A stretch of DNA of 64,000 nt from Spinacia oleracea. Lineage: Eukaryota; Streptophyta; Magnoliopsida; Caryophyllales; Amaranthaceae. The stretch is taken from the NCBI RefSeq assembly GCF_020520425.1, contig NC_079488.1:1775747-1839746 (forward strand), in the 5' to 3' direction. A program made the position numbers and the translations under genes. The notes under the pieces are model-generated. The model made no database searches. It worked only from the letters and a program-made list of their open reading frames with translations, and was not told the origin of the DNA. Numbering within the stretch: the first letter of the stretch is position 1; each line of letters opens with the position of its first letter. Of the stretch, positions 34,498 through 46,833 are shown piece by piece.

Positions 34498-35342
34498 TGA
34501 TGAATCTTATTTGTATAGGGTATTTTAGGCGCTTTTAGGTTGCATTTCTAGGCATTCGTCTCATTTTAGTTGCATTTAGAGTCACATTTGCATAAGTTGT
34601 CGTTATTGTACTCTATTACGCCCCGTTTGTGTTTTCTTTAATATTTCAGGTGATTTTATGATCATTTGGATGCTTTCGGACTGTTCATAGTTGACTTGGA
34701 TGATGAACGGATGGGATGTTGACTTGAGGATCACTACATGTCTCTAGAAATAATCTTGAGTCAACAATGAAGCTAAACGTTATTTTTCTAAGCATCAAAT
34801 CGGACAAGCGTTCACTCTTTTGATGATATCTCAAGTTCTACATATCGAAATGAGACGATTTTGATTGGGCTAGAAAGTAGACTTAAAGAGCTTTCCAACG
34901 ATAGGTCACACGTCCCTAGGGGCATTGTAGAACGAGAGTTATGACATAAACAAAGGTGACACAAATGTGAGATGCGCCCACAGCCCACAACGCTGCGCCC
35001 TCATCTCACAACGATGCGCCCACATCCCCCTAGCTGCGAGGTACCTGAGCGCGCTGCACCCACATCACTCCCTCGCTAGCATTGCCAAGCGCCTGACCTG
35101 CTCACAGCGATGTGCTGCGCCCACAGCGCACATTTTCTTCTTCGATGCGCCCACAGCCCAAGTGCTGCGCCCACAGCAACATCGCTGCGCCCACATCTCA
35201 CTCACGCTTCACTAAGCGGTTGCTGGCCTGCTCACAGCGCAAGGCTGCGCCCACAGTGCGCCCAAGTCGACGAATACCACATTGCGTACGTCTCTCTCGC
35301 CGTCGGGTTTTTCATTGCCACGTCATCACGCCATCGACCAAT
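34498..35342 (+). repeat. 5' LTR of element B, first part
   Basis: 845 bases that match 49744 to about 50588 almost perfectly. It contains a GC-rich block of CTGCGCCCACA-type repeats at 34967-35270. It is broken at the CCAAT target of element E. Confidence 0.9.
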
Positions 35343-36751
35343 TGTTAGGTTATGATACATATGACAATTCATAAATCATGCGGAAAAACCATAAAGCCAG
35401 GAAAAACATATTATTTACACATAATCATTTAGCATAGTTTAGATGCATACTCTTTGTTGCGTGCCTTCCCTAGCTGCGCCCGAACCGAACAAGAACAAGT
35501 CTTTAGGACTCCAAGTGTCGTCCCTCCGTAGATAGTCCACAGCACGTCCGGATCCGCCTTAAGATTGACCAACTAGAATCGCCCTTAAGGTACTATTATT
35601 TTCGGCACTTTATAGGCAAATGTGTGACTGAATTTTTCTCTCAAAAACTCACTTTGAATACTTTTAAACTTCTTATAAATTGTGAGCCCTAGCCTCATAT
35701 TTATAGGGGTATGGAAAGGGAATCGAAATCCTATTCAGATACAAATTAATTAAACCTAGAATCCTACAAGAACTCTAATTCAATTAATTTATCAAATAGA
35801 ATTAGAAATTTAATCATTAACCGAACTCTGCATGTTTTAGGAAACGTGCACGAACACAAACACTTGCACACACACGCACGGCAGCCACGATGGGCCCCCA
35901 TGCGTGCGCGCGAGCAGCAGCCCACGCAGCGCCCGCGCGCGCTGCGCGCTGCGCGTGCTGTGCGCGCTGTGCGCGCTGCGCAGCCTGCTGGGCCTGGCCT
36001 TGCGCTGGGCCTGGCGTGGCTGTTTGTGCGGCGCGCTTGGCTTGCTGGGCGATGGCCTAGCTTCGTGCTGGGCCTCGTCCGGCAGGCCTCGTCCGATGCT
36101 TATTCGTACGATGCGCTTCCGATTAAATTTTCCGATTCCGGAATTCATTTCCGATACGAACAATATTTAATATTTTCGATTCCGGAATTAATTTCCGTTT
36201 CGAACAAATATTTAATATTTCCGTTTCCGGAATTATTTTCCGATTCCGGTAATATTTCCGATTCTGACAATATTTCCGTTTCCGGCAATATTTCCGATTC
36301 TGGCAATGTTTCCATTTCCGGTAATATTTTCCGATACGTACCATGTTTCCGTTTCCGGCAACATCTACGACTTGGATAATATTTATATTTCCGATACGAT
36401 CTATATTTCCGTTTCCGGCAATATCATCGTTTCCGGAGTATTCATTTCTTGCCTGTGACGATCTTAGCTCCCACTGAAACCAAGATCCGTTGGTTCCGAA
36501 TATTCATAGATGGAGTATTTAATGCCATTAAATACTTGATCCGTTTACGTACTATTTGTGTGACCCTACGGGTTCAGTCAAGAGTAAGCTGTGGATTAAT
36601 ATCATTAATTCCACTTGAACTGAAGCGGCCTCTAGCTAGGCATTCAGCTCACTTGATCTCACTGAATTATTAACTTGTTAATTAATACTAAACCGCATTT
36701 ATTAGACTTAACATAGAATGCATACTTGGACCAAGGGCATTATTTCCTTCA
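35343..36751 (-). repeat. 3' LTR of element E
   Basis: 1409 bases; almost the same as 44428-45840. It contains the CGGAAATATT minisatellite at 36120-36430 and a GC-rich block at 35870-36110. Confidence 0.93.
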
Positions 36752-36762
36752 GTCTCCCACTT
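36752..36762 (-). other. Polypurine tract of element E
   Basis: On the minus strand AAGTGGGAGAC, directly before TGAAGG at the LTR start; the same tract as in element A. Confidence 0.8.
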
Positions 36763-37615
36763 GTCCTTAGGGACAAGTGTGCATTTCCTAATTCCTTTGT
36801 CGCTCGATGCTTGCTCTTGAACATAAGGTAAGAGTTGTCATCCTTATTACGTCCAGAGGTGTTCCTCGGTTTCAGAGTTCAACTGATCAAATAAACAGAT
36901 AATCATAGCCTATGATTCATCCGAGCACGGCCATGCATTTCACAGTTTCTAGCTCTCCGAGTGGCCTTGTACAACTTTTAAGCATCTCATCCCGATTTAT
37001 GGGAGGACAATCCCAATCTTGCGATCTTGAGATTAGACTTCGTTTGATAGGTGATTACCTGAGCGTTGCCTTTATAGCCTCCTTTTACGGTGCGACGGTT
37101 GGTCAACGTCAAAGCAACCAGTTCTCAAACAAGTAATCTCAAATCACTCAGGTATTGAGGATTTAGTGTCTAATAATTTAATGAAATTTACTTATGACAG
37201 ATTTTCATCTCTTACAGTAAAGTTTCATAGGTCTTGTCCGATACTAGTCTTCCCAAAGTAAGTATCTATGCAAATGATTATGACATTGCCATGTCCACAT
37301 AGTTCAAGAAACAGAACTACTAGTCATCTTGCATTCTAATCGTCTAACGTTTTCTATGCGTCCAATTTTATAGAAAACTCCGATTAGGGACCATTTTCAA
37401 CCTTTGACATTCAAGTTCACTTGATAGACATTTCTTAGTCACAGGACTGGTCCTGACAGTCTATCTTGAATATATCGTCAAATTGAAGGGACTTATCATT
37501 TAATAAACCATAAATTAAATGGAAAAATGAATTCATTTCATTTATTGTGAATGATTAACCAATAATGTTTTACAAAGATTTAAACTCTAAAACTTTAAAA
37601 CATTAAACAGAGACA
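36763..37615 (-). other. 3' untranslated region of element E
   Basis: About 850 bases between the pol stop and the purine tract, closely matching 6860-7708 of element A. A short frame shared by both (74 codons) shows no domain and lies on the strand opposite to transcription, so it is not called. Conservation here probably reflects cis-acting RNA or DNA signals. Confidence 0.65.
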
Positions 37616-40600
37616 TCAAAGGCATTCTCCAATATGCTTGATTCCCATAGCTGCAGTGTGCGAGTTGTGCTTCGCCTGCGGCAGAGGTTTAGTTAATGGA
37701 TCTGATATGTTGTCATCAGTTCCAATTTTGCTTATCTCGACTTCTTTTCTTTCAACGAACTCTCGTAGAAGGTGAAATCTACGAAGTACATGCTTGACTC
37801 TCTGGTGGTGTCTAGGCTCTTTTGCCTGTGCAATAGCTCCGTTATTATCACAATACAGGGCTATTGGTCCTTTAATGGAGGGGACTACACCAAGTTCTCC
37901 TATGAACTTCCTTAGCCATATAGCTTCCTTTGCTGCTTCATGTGCAGCAATGTACTCCGCTTCAGTTGTAGAATCCGCAATGGTGCTTTGCTTAGCACTT
38001 TTCCAGCTTACTGCTCCTCCGTTGAGGCAGAAGACAAACCCAGACTGTGATCTGAAATCATCTTTGTCGGTTTGGAAACTTGCGTCCGTATAGCCTTTAA
38101 CAATTAATTCATCATATCCACCATAGACCAGGAAGTCATCTTTGTGCCTTTTCAGGTACTTCAGAATGTTCTTGGCAGCAGTCCAATGCGCCTCTCCTGG
38201 GTCTGACTGGTATCTGCTCGTAGCACTGAGTGCGTACGCAACATCCGGGCGTGTACATATCATAGCATACATTATTGAACCAATCAATGATGCATATGGA
38301 ATCCCATTCATTCGTCTACGCTCATCAAGTGTTTTTGGGCACTGAGTCTTGCTTAGAGTCATTCCATGAGACATGGGTAGGTAGCCTCGCTTGGAGTCCG
38401 CCATCTTGAACCTATCAAGCACCTTATTGATATAAGTGCTTTGACTAAGTCCAATCATCTTTTTAGATCTATCTTTGTAAATCTTGATGCCCAATATGTA
38501 CTGTGCTTCTCCTAGATCCTTCATCGAAAAACATTTCCCAAGCCAAATCTTGACAGAGTTCAACATAGGAATGTCATTTCCGATAAGCAATATGTCGTCG
38601 ACATATAATACTAGGAAAGCAATTTTGCTCCCACTGACCTTCTTGTATACACAAGATTCGTCCGCGTTCTTGATGAAACCAAAGTCACTGACTGCTTCAT
38701 CAAAACGTATATTCCAGCTCCTGGATGCCTGCTTCAATCCGTAGATTGACTTCTTTAGCTTGCATACCTTTTTAGCATTCTTTGGATCCTCAAAACCTTC
38801 AGGCTGTGTCATAAACACAGTTTCTGTTAAAACGCCGTTTAAGAAAGCAGTTTTGACATCCATCTGCCATATTTCGTAATCGTAATATGCAGCGATTGCT
38901 AACATTATCCGAATAGACTTTAGCATTGCAACTGGTGAAAAGGTTTCATCGTAATCACACCGTGGACTTGCCTGTAACCTTTTGCGACCAATCTAGCTTT
39001 GAAAACTTCAAGTTTCCCATCCTTGTCCTTTTTCAGTTTGAAAACCCATTTGCTTCCAATGGCTTGGTAGCCATCTGGCAAATCGACCAAATCCCATACT
39101 TGGTTTTCAGACATGGAGTCTAATTCAGATTGCATGGCTTCTTGCCACTGCTTGGAGCTAGGGCTCGTCATAGCTTGCTTGTAAGTCGCAGGTTCATCAC
39201 TTTCAAGTAATAGAACGTCATAGCTCTCGTTCATCAAAATACCTAAGTATCTTTCCGGTTGAGATCTATATCTTTGCGATCTACGCGGGGTAACATTTCT
39301 AGATTGACCATGATTCTCATCAGATTCTTCTAAAGATCTCTGAGTTTCATCCTGAATGTCATCTTGAGCATTCTCTAGAGTTTGTTGTTCGACTCGAATT
39401 TCTTCGAGGTCTACTTTTCTCCCACTTGTCATTTTGGAAATGTGATCCTTCTCCAAAAAGACACCATCTCGAGCAACAAACACTTTGTTCTCAGATGTAT
39501 TGTAGAAGTAATACCCCTTTGTTTCCTTTGGATAGCCCACAAGGATACATTTGTCAGATTTTGGATGAAGTTTGTCTGAAATTAATCGTTTGACGTATAC
39601 TTCACATCCCCAAATCTTAAGAAAAGACACATTTGGAGGCTTTCCAAACCATAATTCGTATGGAGTCTTTTCGACAGCTTTAGACGGAGCTCTATTTATA
39701 GTGAGTGCAGCTGTATTTAGTGCATGTCCCCAAAATTCTAATGGAAGTTCGGCCTGACCCATCATTGACCTGACCATGTCTAGCAAGGTTCTGTTCCTCC
39801 GTTCCGACACACCGTTCCATTGTGGTGTTCCAGGAGGAGTCAATTCTGATAGAATTCCACATTCTTTCAGATGGTCATCAAATTCATAGCTCAGATATTC
39901 ACCGCCTCTATCAGACCGCAGTGCCTTAATCTTCTTGCCTAATTGATTCTCTACTTCACTCTGAAATTCCTTGAATTTGTCAAAGGATTCAGACTTATGC
40001 TTCATTAGGTAGACATAACCATACCTACTGAAGTCATCAGTGAAAGTGATAAAGTAGCTGAAACCACCTCTAGCATTTGTACTCATTGGTCCACATACAT
40101 CTGTATGGATTAAACCCAATAGTTCATTTGCTCTTTCTCCAACTTTAGAGAAAGGTTGCTTTGTCATTTTGCCAAGTAAACATGATTCGCATTTACCATA
40201 ATCCTCTAAGTCAAATGGTTCTAGAATTCCTTCTCTTTGAAGTCTTTCTAAGCGTTTCAAGTTTATATGGCCTAATCGACAATGCCACAGATAGGTGAGA
40301 TCTGAATCATCCTTTTTGGCCTTTTTGGTATTTATGTTATATACTTGTTTGTCGTGATCTAATAAATAAAGTCCATTGACTAATCTAGCAGATCCATAAA
40401 ACATCTCTTTAAAATAAAACGAACAACTATTGTCTTTTATTAAAAAGGAAAATCCCTTAGCATCTAAGCAAGAAACTGAAATGATGTTTTTAGTAAGACT
40501 TGGAACATGGAAACATTCTTCCAGTTCCAAAACTAGCCCGGAGGGCAACGACAAATAGTAAGTTCCTACAGCTAATGCAGCAATCCGTGCTCCATTTCCC

Positions 40601-40767
40601 ACTCGTAGGTCGACTTCACCCTTGCTTAACTTTCTACTTCTTCTTAGTCCCTGTGGATTGGAACATAAGTGTGAGCCACAACCTGTATCTAATACCCAAG
40701 AAGTTGAATTAGCAAGTATACAGTCTATAACGAAAATACCTGAAGATGGAACGACTGTTCCGTTCTT
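37616..40767 (-). pseudogene. Pol polyprotein of element E (protease, integrase, reverse transcriptase, RNase H)
   Basis: Read on the minus strand from the TAG that ends gag: protease with WVLDTGCGSH (active Asp); a pre-integrase zinc domain (HCRLGHINL, CESCLLG); an integrase core with HTDVCGP, LRSDRGGEY and NGVSERRNRT giving the D, D, E triad; then reverse transcriptase. A one-base loss near 38957 changes frame. Beyond it come QMDVKTAFLNG, SIYGLKQASRSW, YVDDILLIG, and the RNase H motifs VKGYTDASF, STTEAEYIA and the TKPLPQAKH end. The enzymes copy the element RNA and insert the cDNA. All domains are present, but the frameshift disables the RT of this copy. Confidence 0.9.
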
Positions 40768-41580
40768 CTAATCTTCCTTTAGCTTCAAGCAATCTCTCTT
40801 CCAATGCCCCTTCTTCTTGCAGTAGAAGCATTTGGATTCAGAAGTGGGTTGACTGACCTTCCTCTTTGCAGATTTGGCGCCAGTTTGCTTAGTTGGGCTG
40901 GCCTTGTTGCCACCTTTCTTAGCATTCCTCTTCTTTCCAGATTTCTTGAACTTGCCCCCACGCACCATAAGCACATCCTGCTTATCACTTTTGAGCGTCT
41001 TTTCAGCGGTCTTCAGCATACCGTGAAGCTCAGTGAGCGTTTTGTCCAGACTATTCATACTGTAGTTCAGTTTGAACTGATCATACCCGCTATGAAGAGA
41101 ATGGAGGATGGTGTCTATAGCCATTTCCTGAGAAAATTGCTGATCCAGCCGACTCATATTCTCAATGAGTCCAATCATTTTGAGAACATGTGGACTTACG
41201 GGCTCGCCTTTCTTAAGCTTGGTCTCAAGAATTTGCCTATGAGTCTCGAATCTTTCGACTCGAGCCAGATCTTGGAACATGTTCTTCAACTCACTGATGA
41301 TTGTGAAAGCATCTGAGTTGATGAACGTTTTCTGCAGATCCGCACTCATGGTGGCGAGCATTAGACATTTCACATCCTTGTTGGCATCAATCCAACGATT
41401 GAGGGCTGCCTGAGTGACCCCGTCGCCTGCAGCTTCGGGCATCGCCTCATCTAGGACATACTCCTTTTCTTCCTGCATAAGAACTATTTGCAAGTTCCTT
41501 TGCCAGTCAAGGAAGTTTTTCCCGTTCAACTTCTCCTTTTCGAGAATTGATCGAATGTTGAATGAATTGTTGTTTGCCAT
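40768..41580 (-). CDS. Gag of element E
   Basis: 270 codons; I take the ATG at 41580 (MANNNSFNIRSILEKEKL), since the upstream in-frame codons lie in leader sequence. An N-terminal UBN2-like Copia gag domain (LDWQRNLQIVL) is followed by a Lys-rich region and one CCHC zinc knuckle (CFYCKKKGHWKRDC) near residue 255. It packages the element RNA into virus-like particles in the cytoplasm. It ends in TAG, after which the same frame continues into the protease. The reading frame is intact. Confidence 0.9.
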   Translation of the reverse strand: MANNNSFNIRSILEKEKLNGKNFLDWQRNLQIVLMQEEKEYVLDEAMPEAAGDGVTQAALNRWIDANKDVKCLMLATMSADLQKTFINSDAFTIISELKNMFQDLARVERFETHRQILETKLKKGEPVSPHVLKMIGLIENMSRLDQQFSQEMAIDTILHSLHSGYDQFKLNYSMNSLDKTLTELHGMLKTAEKTLKSDKQDVLMVRGGKFKKSGKKRNAKKGGNKASPTKQTGAKSAKRKVSQPTSESKCFYCKKKGHWKRDCLKLKED

Positions 41581-44413
41581 ATTAAAAACTACAATTGAAA
41601 AGAATAAAAAAATAAATAACCATTCACAGTTTCTCTTAATAAACTTAAATTCTAGCATACATGCATAATTCAATGTTTATTAAGCATTTTATTCAAATTA
41701 TGTGTTCCGGCAGGTGTGAATAAAATGATTCCAAGATCCTAAAATCATTGAAGAACTAAGCACAGTTTGTCGACTTAATCCTAGAACATCTTAGGTAAGC
41801 AAAAGCCTTTTGCTAATAGTCTAGAAACTATTCTTGGTTGATAGGTACGTCTAAGAACTTATTAGGTAAACCTATCGAATTTGCCACGACATAAAAGGAC
41901 TCCTTACTTATATCGTTGAGTTTCACCAAAACTAACATGTACTCACAATTATTTGTGTACCTTGCCCCTTTAGGACCAATAAGTAACACCTCGCTGAGCG
42001 AAAACTATTACTAGATTGATGTAAAGGATATCCAAGCAAGTGTATATTTTGGCATGGCACCTTTTAACTCAATTTTTAAGTTTGGAACTTAAGGCTCTTA
42101 CTATGTTGGTTAGATTTTAAGTGAACTAAAATCCTTAATCATGCAACATAATCAAGCTTTTGATCTCATGCATTTTAAGACATATTTAAAACAATAAATA
42201 ACTTAAAACATGCATAAGATATTTGTGATCTAGTATGCCCCGACTTCATCTTGAAGCTTTGACTTCAAAGTCCGTCTTGAAAATCTCCGTGGGAGGCACC
42301 ATTTTCTTCAAATAGGATAAGCTATAACTAATTACAACTATTTGATGGTTCGCAGACCATATTTGAATTGAAAAATAACTTTGGTACTTTAGACCAATTA
42401 CATTCAAATTAATGGTACGCAGACCATATTTTCTATCCTATTTGGGCCATACTAGTCACTTCATAACCTGCAAAACAGTACATATACAATATATACCATT
42501 CACCCATTCATTATCATGAATGGCCCACATAGCTGGTTAGTAAAACACATTATGCATCACGTAAACATTTGCAGCAATTAATCAAGGGCACCAATAATCT
42601 ACCAATTATTCAGTCCTTATTAATTCTAATCAAGTTGTTTTAACCTTAAGGATTTGTAGACCTAATCAAGAGTTTATGACTAAAATACGCTCCCACTTAA
42701 ACCAATAAATTCATATGCTTTACTAATTTTAAACATAAAAATGTATTTCTAGTCTAACCGGAAACATACAAATTTAATTAAAATTTAAAGCTCATATAAA
42801 CTTATAATTGAATCCAAAAAGTTTAATTTAATTTCAGTCGTATTTAAATTAATTCATGATTTTAATTTTAGTAAAATAATTAGAATAAATAAAATTTATT
42901 ATAATTACAATATTCAAAATTAAAATCCAAGAAAATAATTTAAATTATTAATTTTAAAATTAATTAAAATTACGTGAACTGGAATTTTCAAATTAAACAT
43001 TCAAAACGATCTTTAATCGTACCGCAAACACCCTACGCGTTGCACGCCCATGGGCCGCACGCACACAGCCATTGCTGGCCATGTGCGCGCAGCCCATGCG
43101 CTCGTCGCATAGCTGCTGCATCCCCATCGCAAGCCTCCGCACGCATTGGTGCTCGCTGCGCGCGCCAGCGCTCATCGCACGCGAGCTATCGCTCGCAGTG
43201 CGCGCGCGACATCGCTCGCTGGGCGCGCGAGCCATCGCTCGCTGGGCGCGCGACATCGCTCGCTGGGCGCGCGAGCCATCGCTCGCTGGGCGCGCGAGCC
43301 ATCGCTCGCTGGGCGCGCGACATCGCTTGCTGGGCGGGCGACATCGCTCGATGTGCGCGCGAGCAATGCTGGGCGCAGCGCTCGTGGCACGCGAGCTTGC
43401 GCTCGCTGCGCGCGAGGCTGCGCGCTCTTGTGCGAGGCAGCGCGCGTTGTGGCGCAGCTCGCTTGCTGCCCACACGCGACTGCCTTGGCTCGCCCTTCGC
43501 CCATGCCCATTCGTCCATTGCTCGTGGCACACGACACAAGGCAGGGCTGCTGCCTTGTGCTCGTGCACTACGCCCTTGCTCATTGCATTCGTGCCGCACG
43601 GGCGACGAGCTCCCTTGCTCGTCGTCGCATGCCCGCATTATACAACACCCCTTAAGGGTAACACGAAGCGTCCATTGCTTTGTGCGTGCAAGTTTTATGA
43701 ACGAATCGCATAAAAATTTAAAATTTATAAAATTAATGACAAATTAATAAATATTATTAATTTCATAATTTTAGGGCGAAAAATCGAAAATTTATTATCC
43801 AATTGATTTCCGATTGTTATGGATTCAAGTCTAGGTCATAAAAATTTAAAATTTATCATAAATTTACAATTTTTATGGTGGTTTTTAATCATAGGTTTCT
43901 AATTAAATTACAATTAATTATGAAAATCAAATTAATTCTAAATTATTCTAATTTTCAACAAATTATTCATAATTACAAATTAGATTGCATAATTAACAAG
44001 ACTAGGCATTCAAACTTGTTAAACATATGCAGTAGGTCAATCAAAAATTCAAGATTTATCAACAAGAATCGCAAATATTTAATTTAACATCTTAAATTTA
44101 CGAAATTTTGCATTCGAAAAACTAAAACCTTCGAAAAGTCATAGTTAGGCTTCGAATTTGAGAATTCTGGGTTCGGCAGAAAAAGACTATTTTTGTCAAA
44201 ATTTTAGAATGCCTTTTACATGCGGAATTGACACAAAAATCACTCAATTCGGATGAGTAACGAAGAAACTGCCGAAAAACTGCGTACGTATAATTAAATA
44301 AACGCAATTTGCAATTAATTAACAATTACGAAAATTAATCACCCCTTTTAATTCTTGCAAATTTGTAATATTTAACCATGTTCATGCAATTTAGATTATG
44401 AAAATAATAAGGG
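41581..44413 (-). other. Long untranslated leader of element E
   Basis: 2.8 kb between primer site and gag, unusually long. The part at 41700-42720 is nearly identical to 1860-2900 of element A. The GC-rich array at 43015-43690 interrupts otherwise AT-rich sequence. No coding frame with a recognisable domain. Confidence 0.75.
43015..43690 (-). repeat. GC- and CpG-rich tandem array in the leader of E
   Basis: The regular core at 43190-43370 repeats CATCGCTCGCTGGGCGCGCG and its variant with GAGC. The flanks are degenerate. The matching array of element A differs in unit order and number, so it evolves fast. Confidence 0.82.
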
Positions 44414-44427
44414 GCTCGTGATACCAC
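44414..44427 (-). other. Primer-binding site of element E
   Basis: On the minus strand GTGGTATCACGAGC follows the LTR end ATAACCTAACA; the same near-match to initiator-Met tRNA as in A. Confidence 0.75.
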
Positions 44428-45840
44428 TGTTAGGTTATGATACATATGACAATTCATAAATCATGCGGAAAAACCATAAAGCCAGGAAAAACATATTATT
44501 TACACATAATCATTTAGCATAGTTTAGATGCATACTCTTTGTTGCGTGCCTTCCCTAGCTGCGCCCGAACCGAACAAGAACAAGTCTTTAGGACTCCAAG
44601 TGTCGTCCCTCCGTAGATAGTCCACAGCACGTCCGGATCCGCCTTAAGATTGACCAACTTGAATCGCCCTTAAGGTACTATTATTTTCGGCACTTTACAG
44701 GCAAATGTGTGACTGAATTTTTCTCTCAAAAACTCACTTTGAATACTTTTAAACTTCTTATAAATTGTGAGCCCTAGCCTCATATTTATAGGGGTATGGA
44801 AAGGGAATCGAAATCCTATTCAGATACAAATTAATTAAACCTAGAATCCTACAAGAACTCTAATTCAATTAATTTATCAAATAGAATTAGGAATTTAATC
44901 ATTAACCGAACTCTGCATGTTTTAGGAAACGTGCACGAACACAAACACTTGCACACACACGCACGGCAGCCACGATGGGCCCCCATGCGTGCGCGCGAGT
45001 AGCAGACCACGCAGCGCCCGCGCGCGCTGCGCGCTGCGCGTGCTGTGCGCGCTGTGCGCGCTGCGCAGCCTGCTGGGCCTGGCCTTGCGCTGGGCCTGGC
45101 GTGGCTGTTTGTGCGGCGCGCTTGGCTTGCTGGGCGATGGCCTGGCTTCGTGCTGGGCCTCGTCCGGCAGGCCTCGTCCGATGCTTATTCGTACGATGCG
45201 CTTCCGATTAAATTTTCCGATTCCGGAATTCATTTCCGATACGAACAATATTTAATATTTCCGATTCCGGAATTAATTTCCGTTTCGAACAAATATTTAA
45301 TATTTCCGTTTCCGGAATTATTTTCCGATTCCGGTAATATTTCCGATTCTGACAATATTTCCGTTTCCGGCAATATTTCCGATTCTGGCAATATTTCCAT
45401 TTCCGATAATATTTTCCGATACGTACCATATATGTTTCCGTTTCCGGCAACATCTACGACTTGGATAATATTTATATTTCCGATACGATCTATATTTCCG
45501 TTTCCGGCAATATCATCGTTTCCGGAGTATTCATTTCTTGCATGTGACGATCTTAGCTCCCACTGAAACCAAGATCCGTTGGTTCCGAATATTCATAGAT
45601 GGAGTATTTAATGCCATTAAATACTTGATCCGTTTACGTACTATTTGTGTGACCCTACGGGTTCAGTCAAGAGTAAGCTGTGGATTAATATCATTAATTC
45701 CACTTGAACTGAAGCGGCCTCTAGCTAGGCATTCAGCTCACTTGATCTCACTGAATTATTAACTTGTTAATTAATACTGAACCGCATTTATTAGACTTAA
45801 CATAGAATGCATACTTGGACCAAGGGCATTATTTCCTTCA
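44428..45840 (-). repeat. 5' LTR of element E
   Basis: 1413 bases, TG...CA on the minus strand, with minisatellite at 45215-45520, GC-rich block at 44965-45180 and an inverted TATA box near 44785-44792. Confidence 0.93.
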
Positions 45841-45845
45841 CCAAT

Positions 45846-46710
45846 CATTGACGAGTTCTACTTTATTTTCTTATTTTCTTATATTTACTTTTTATTTTAG
45901 AAAATAGAAAACTATAAATACTTGAAGGGAATTATTTTTCCCTCATGCTTTTTATTTTCCTTTACGTTTTCAATTCCCTTAGAACTCCTCTTTCACGTTC
46001 TTTTTCTCTTCTCCTTCATGAACCCTAGATTTTCTTCAAACTCCATTAATGTAACTCTTTGAGGTATTATCGAATTTTCTCTTTATTTTATTTATTGCTT
46101 TTAATTATGTTTTCATTCTTAGATTTGGTTTTCATTGTTCGTTTCATGATTGAGTAGTTCGCTTTCTAGGAATTGGGAATCCATGTTTATATTATGAATC
46201 CTTATTATTATTGTTGATGGTTTGATTATTCATTCATATTTCTAGTTGATTAGGTTTATATTGTTAATCTTTGCAATTTGATCAATTGTTTGATTAAATC
46301 ATGCTAATAGGATTTAGAATCGAAAGATCGAATTTCAGAGGCTTACTTACAACTAGCAATTCTGATTATGTTAGCGACCGTACTGCATATGTTGAATTGA
46401 GAGCGTTAAGACCCGACCGTAGGATTCACTCGTGCTCTAGATACTCTGAATACTTGAATTGTTGATGATGTTTTGATTGATTTTGAACTATAAACATGGT
46501 GAACCATTGCCCTAGATTTTTTAATTTGTTTTCCTTTTTATTTTAGTTTAAACCTTCAATCCTAAATTTCGTGACATTGTTAGTTTCACCGTACTTTGAA
46601 AGCTAGATTTAAATAGCCATCTCTCTGTGGATTCGACCCTACTTACCCTACTACATTGTTATGAGGATTCGTTAGGATTTTATTTTTGACAGGTGTACGA
46701 CAGCCTATCA
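45846..46710 (+). repeat. 5' LTR of element B, second part
   Basis: It continues the LTR after the CCAAT duplication of element E and ends CGACAGCCTATCA. It differs from 50589-51445 by a small insertion near 45862 (an extra TTATTTTC) and a few substitutions. Confidence 0.9.
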
Positions 46711-46734
46711 AATTTTGGCGTCGTTGCCGGAGAG
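46711..46734 (+). other. Primer-binding site of element B
   Basis: TTTTGGCGTCGTTGCCGGAG directly after the LTR. Athila/Tat-type Ty3/gypsy elements use TGGCGCCGTTGCCGG, complementary to Asp tRNA; here one base differs (GTC for GCC). Confidence 0.7.
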
Positions 46735-46833
46735 ACGGTTTTATTTTTCTTTTTAGCTTTTATTTTTGGTGAGGCTACATTGTATATATTTTTTTTCGTT
46801 TGTGTATAAAATTTCCCTTTTTTTTAATATAAA

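Larger units (their letters stand above)
35343..45840 (-). mobile_element. Nearly intact Copia-type LTR retrotransposon E
   Basis: A complete 10.5-kb element: 5' LTR 45840-44428, primer site, 2.8-kb leader, gag, pol, 3' region, purine tract and 3' LTR 36751-35343. The target duplication CCAAT lies at 35338-35342 and 45841-45845. The first ~290 bases of the two LTRs differ at about two positions, so the insertion is young. Defects seen: an in-frame TAG between gag and pol, and a single-base frameshift near 38957 in the reverse transcriptase. It is the most recent layer of the nest. Confidence 0.94.

Noticed and set aside
34967..35355. 82-codon and overlapping ORFs duplicated at 50213
   Set aside because: Part of the GC-rich repeat of the LTR of element B; the copies are identical because the LTRs are.
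35846..36379. ORF of 177 codons through the LTR, with twins at 45045 and 8301
   Set aside because: It runs through the LTR GC block and minisatellite, antisense to the element; codon pattern follows the repeat rather than a protein.
36449..36673. 74-codon ORF conserved at 45538, 51504 and (inverted) 7798
   Set aside because: It is conserved only because the LTR is conserved; no domain and opposite to the LTR transcript.
42974..43747. ORF of 257 codons and its many overlapping partners
   Set aside because: Same cause as above: the GC-rich array in the leader of element E, antisense and sense frames all open.
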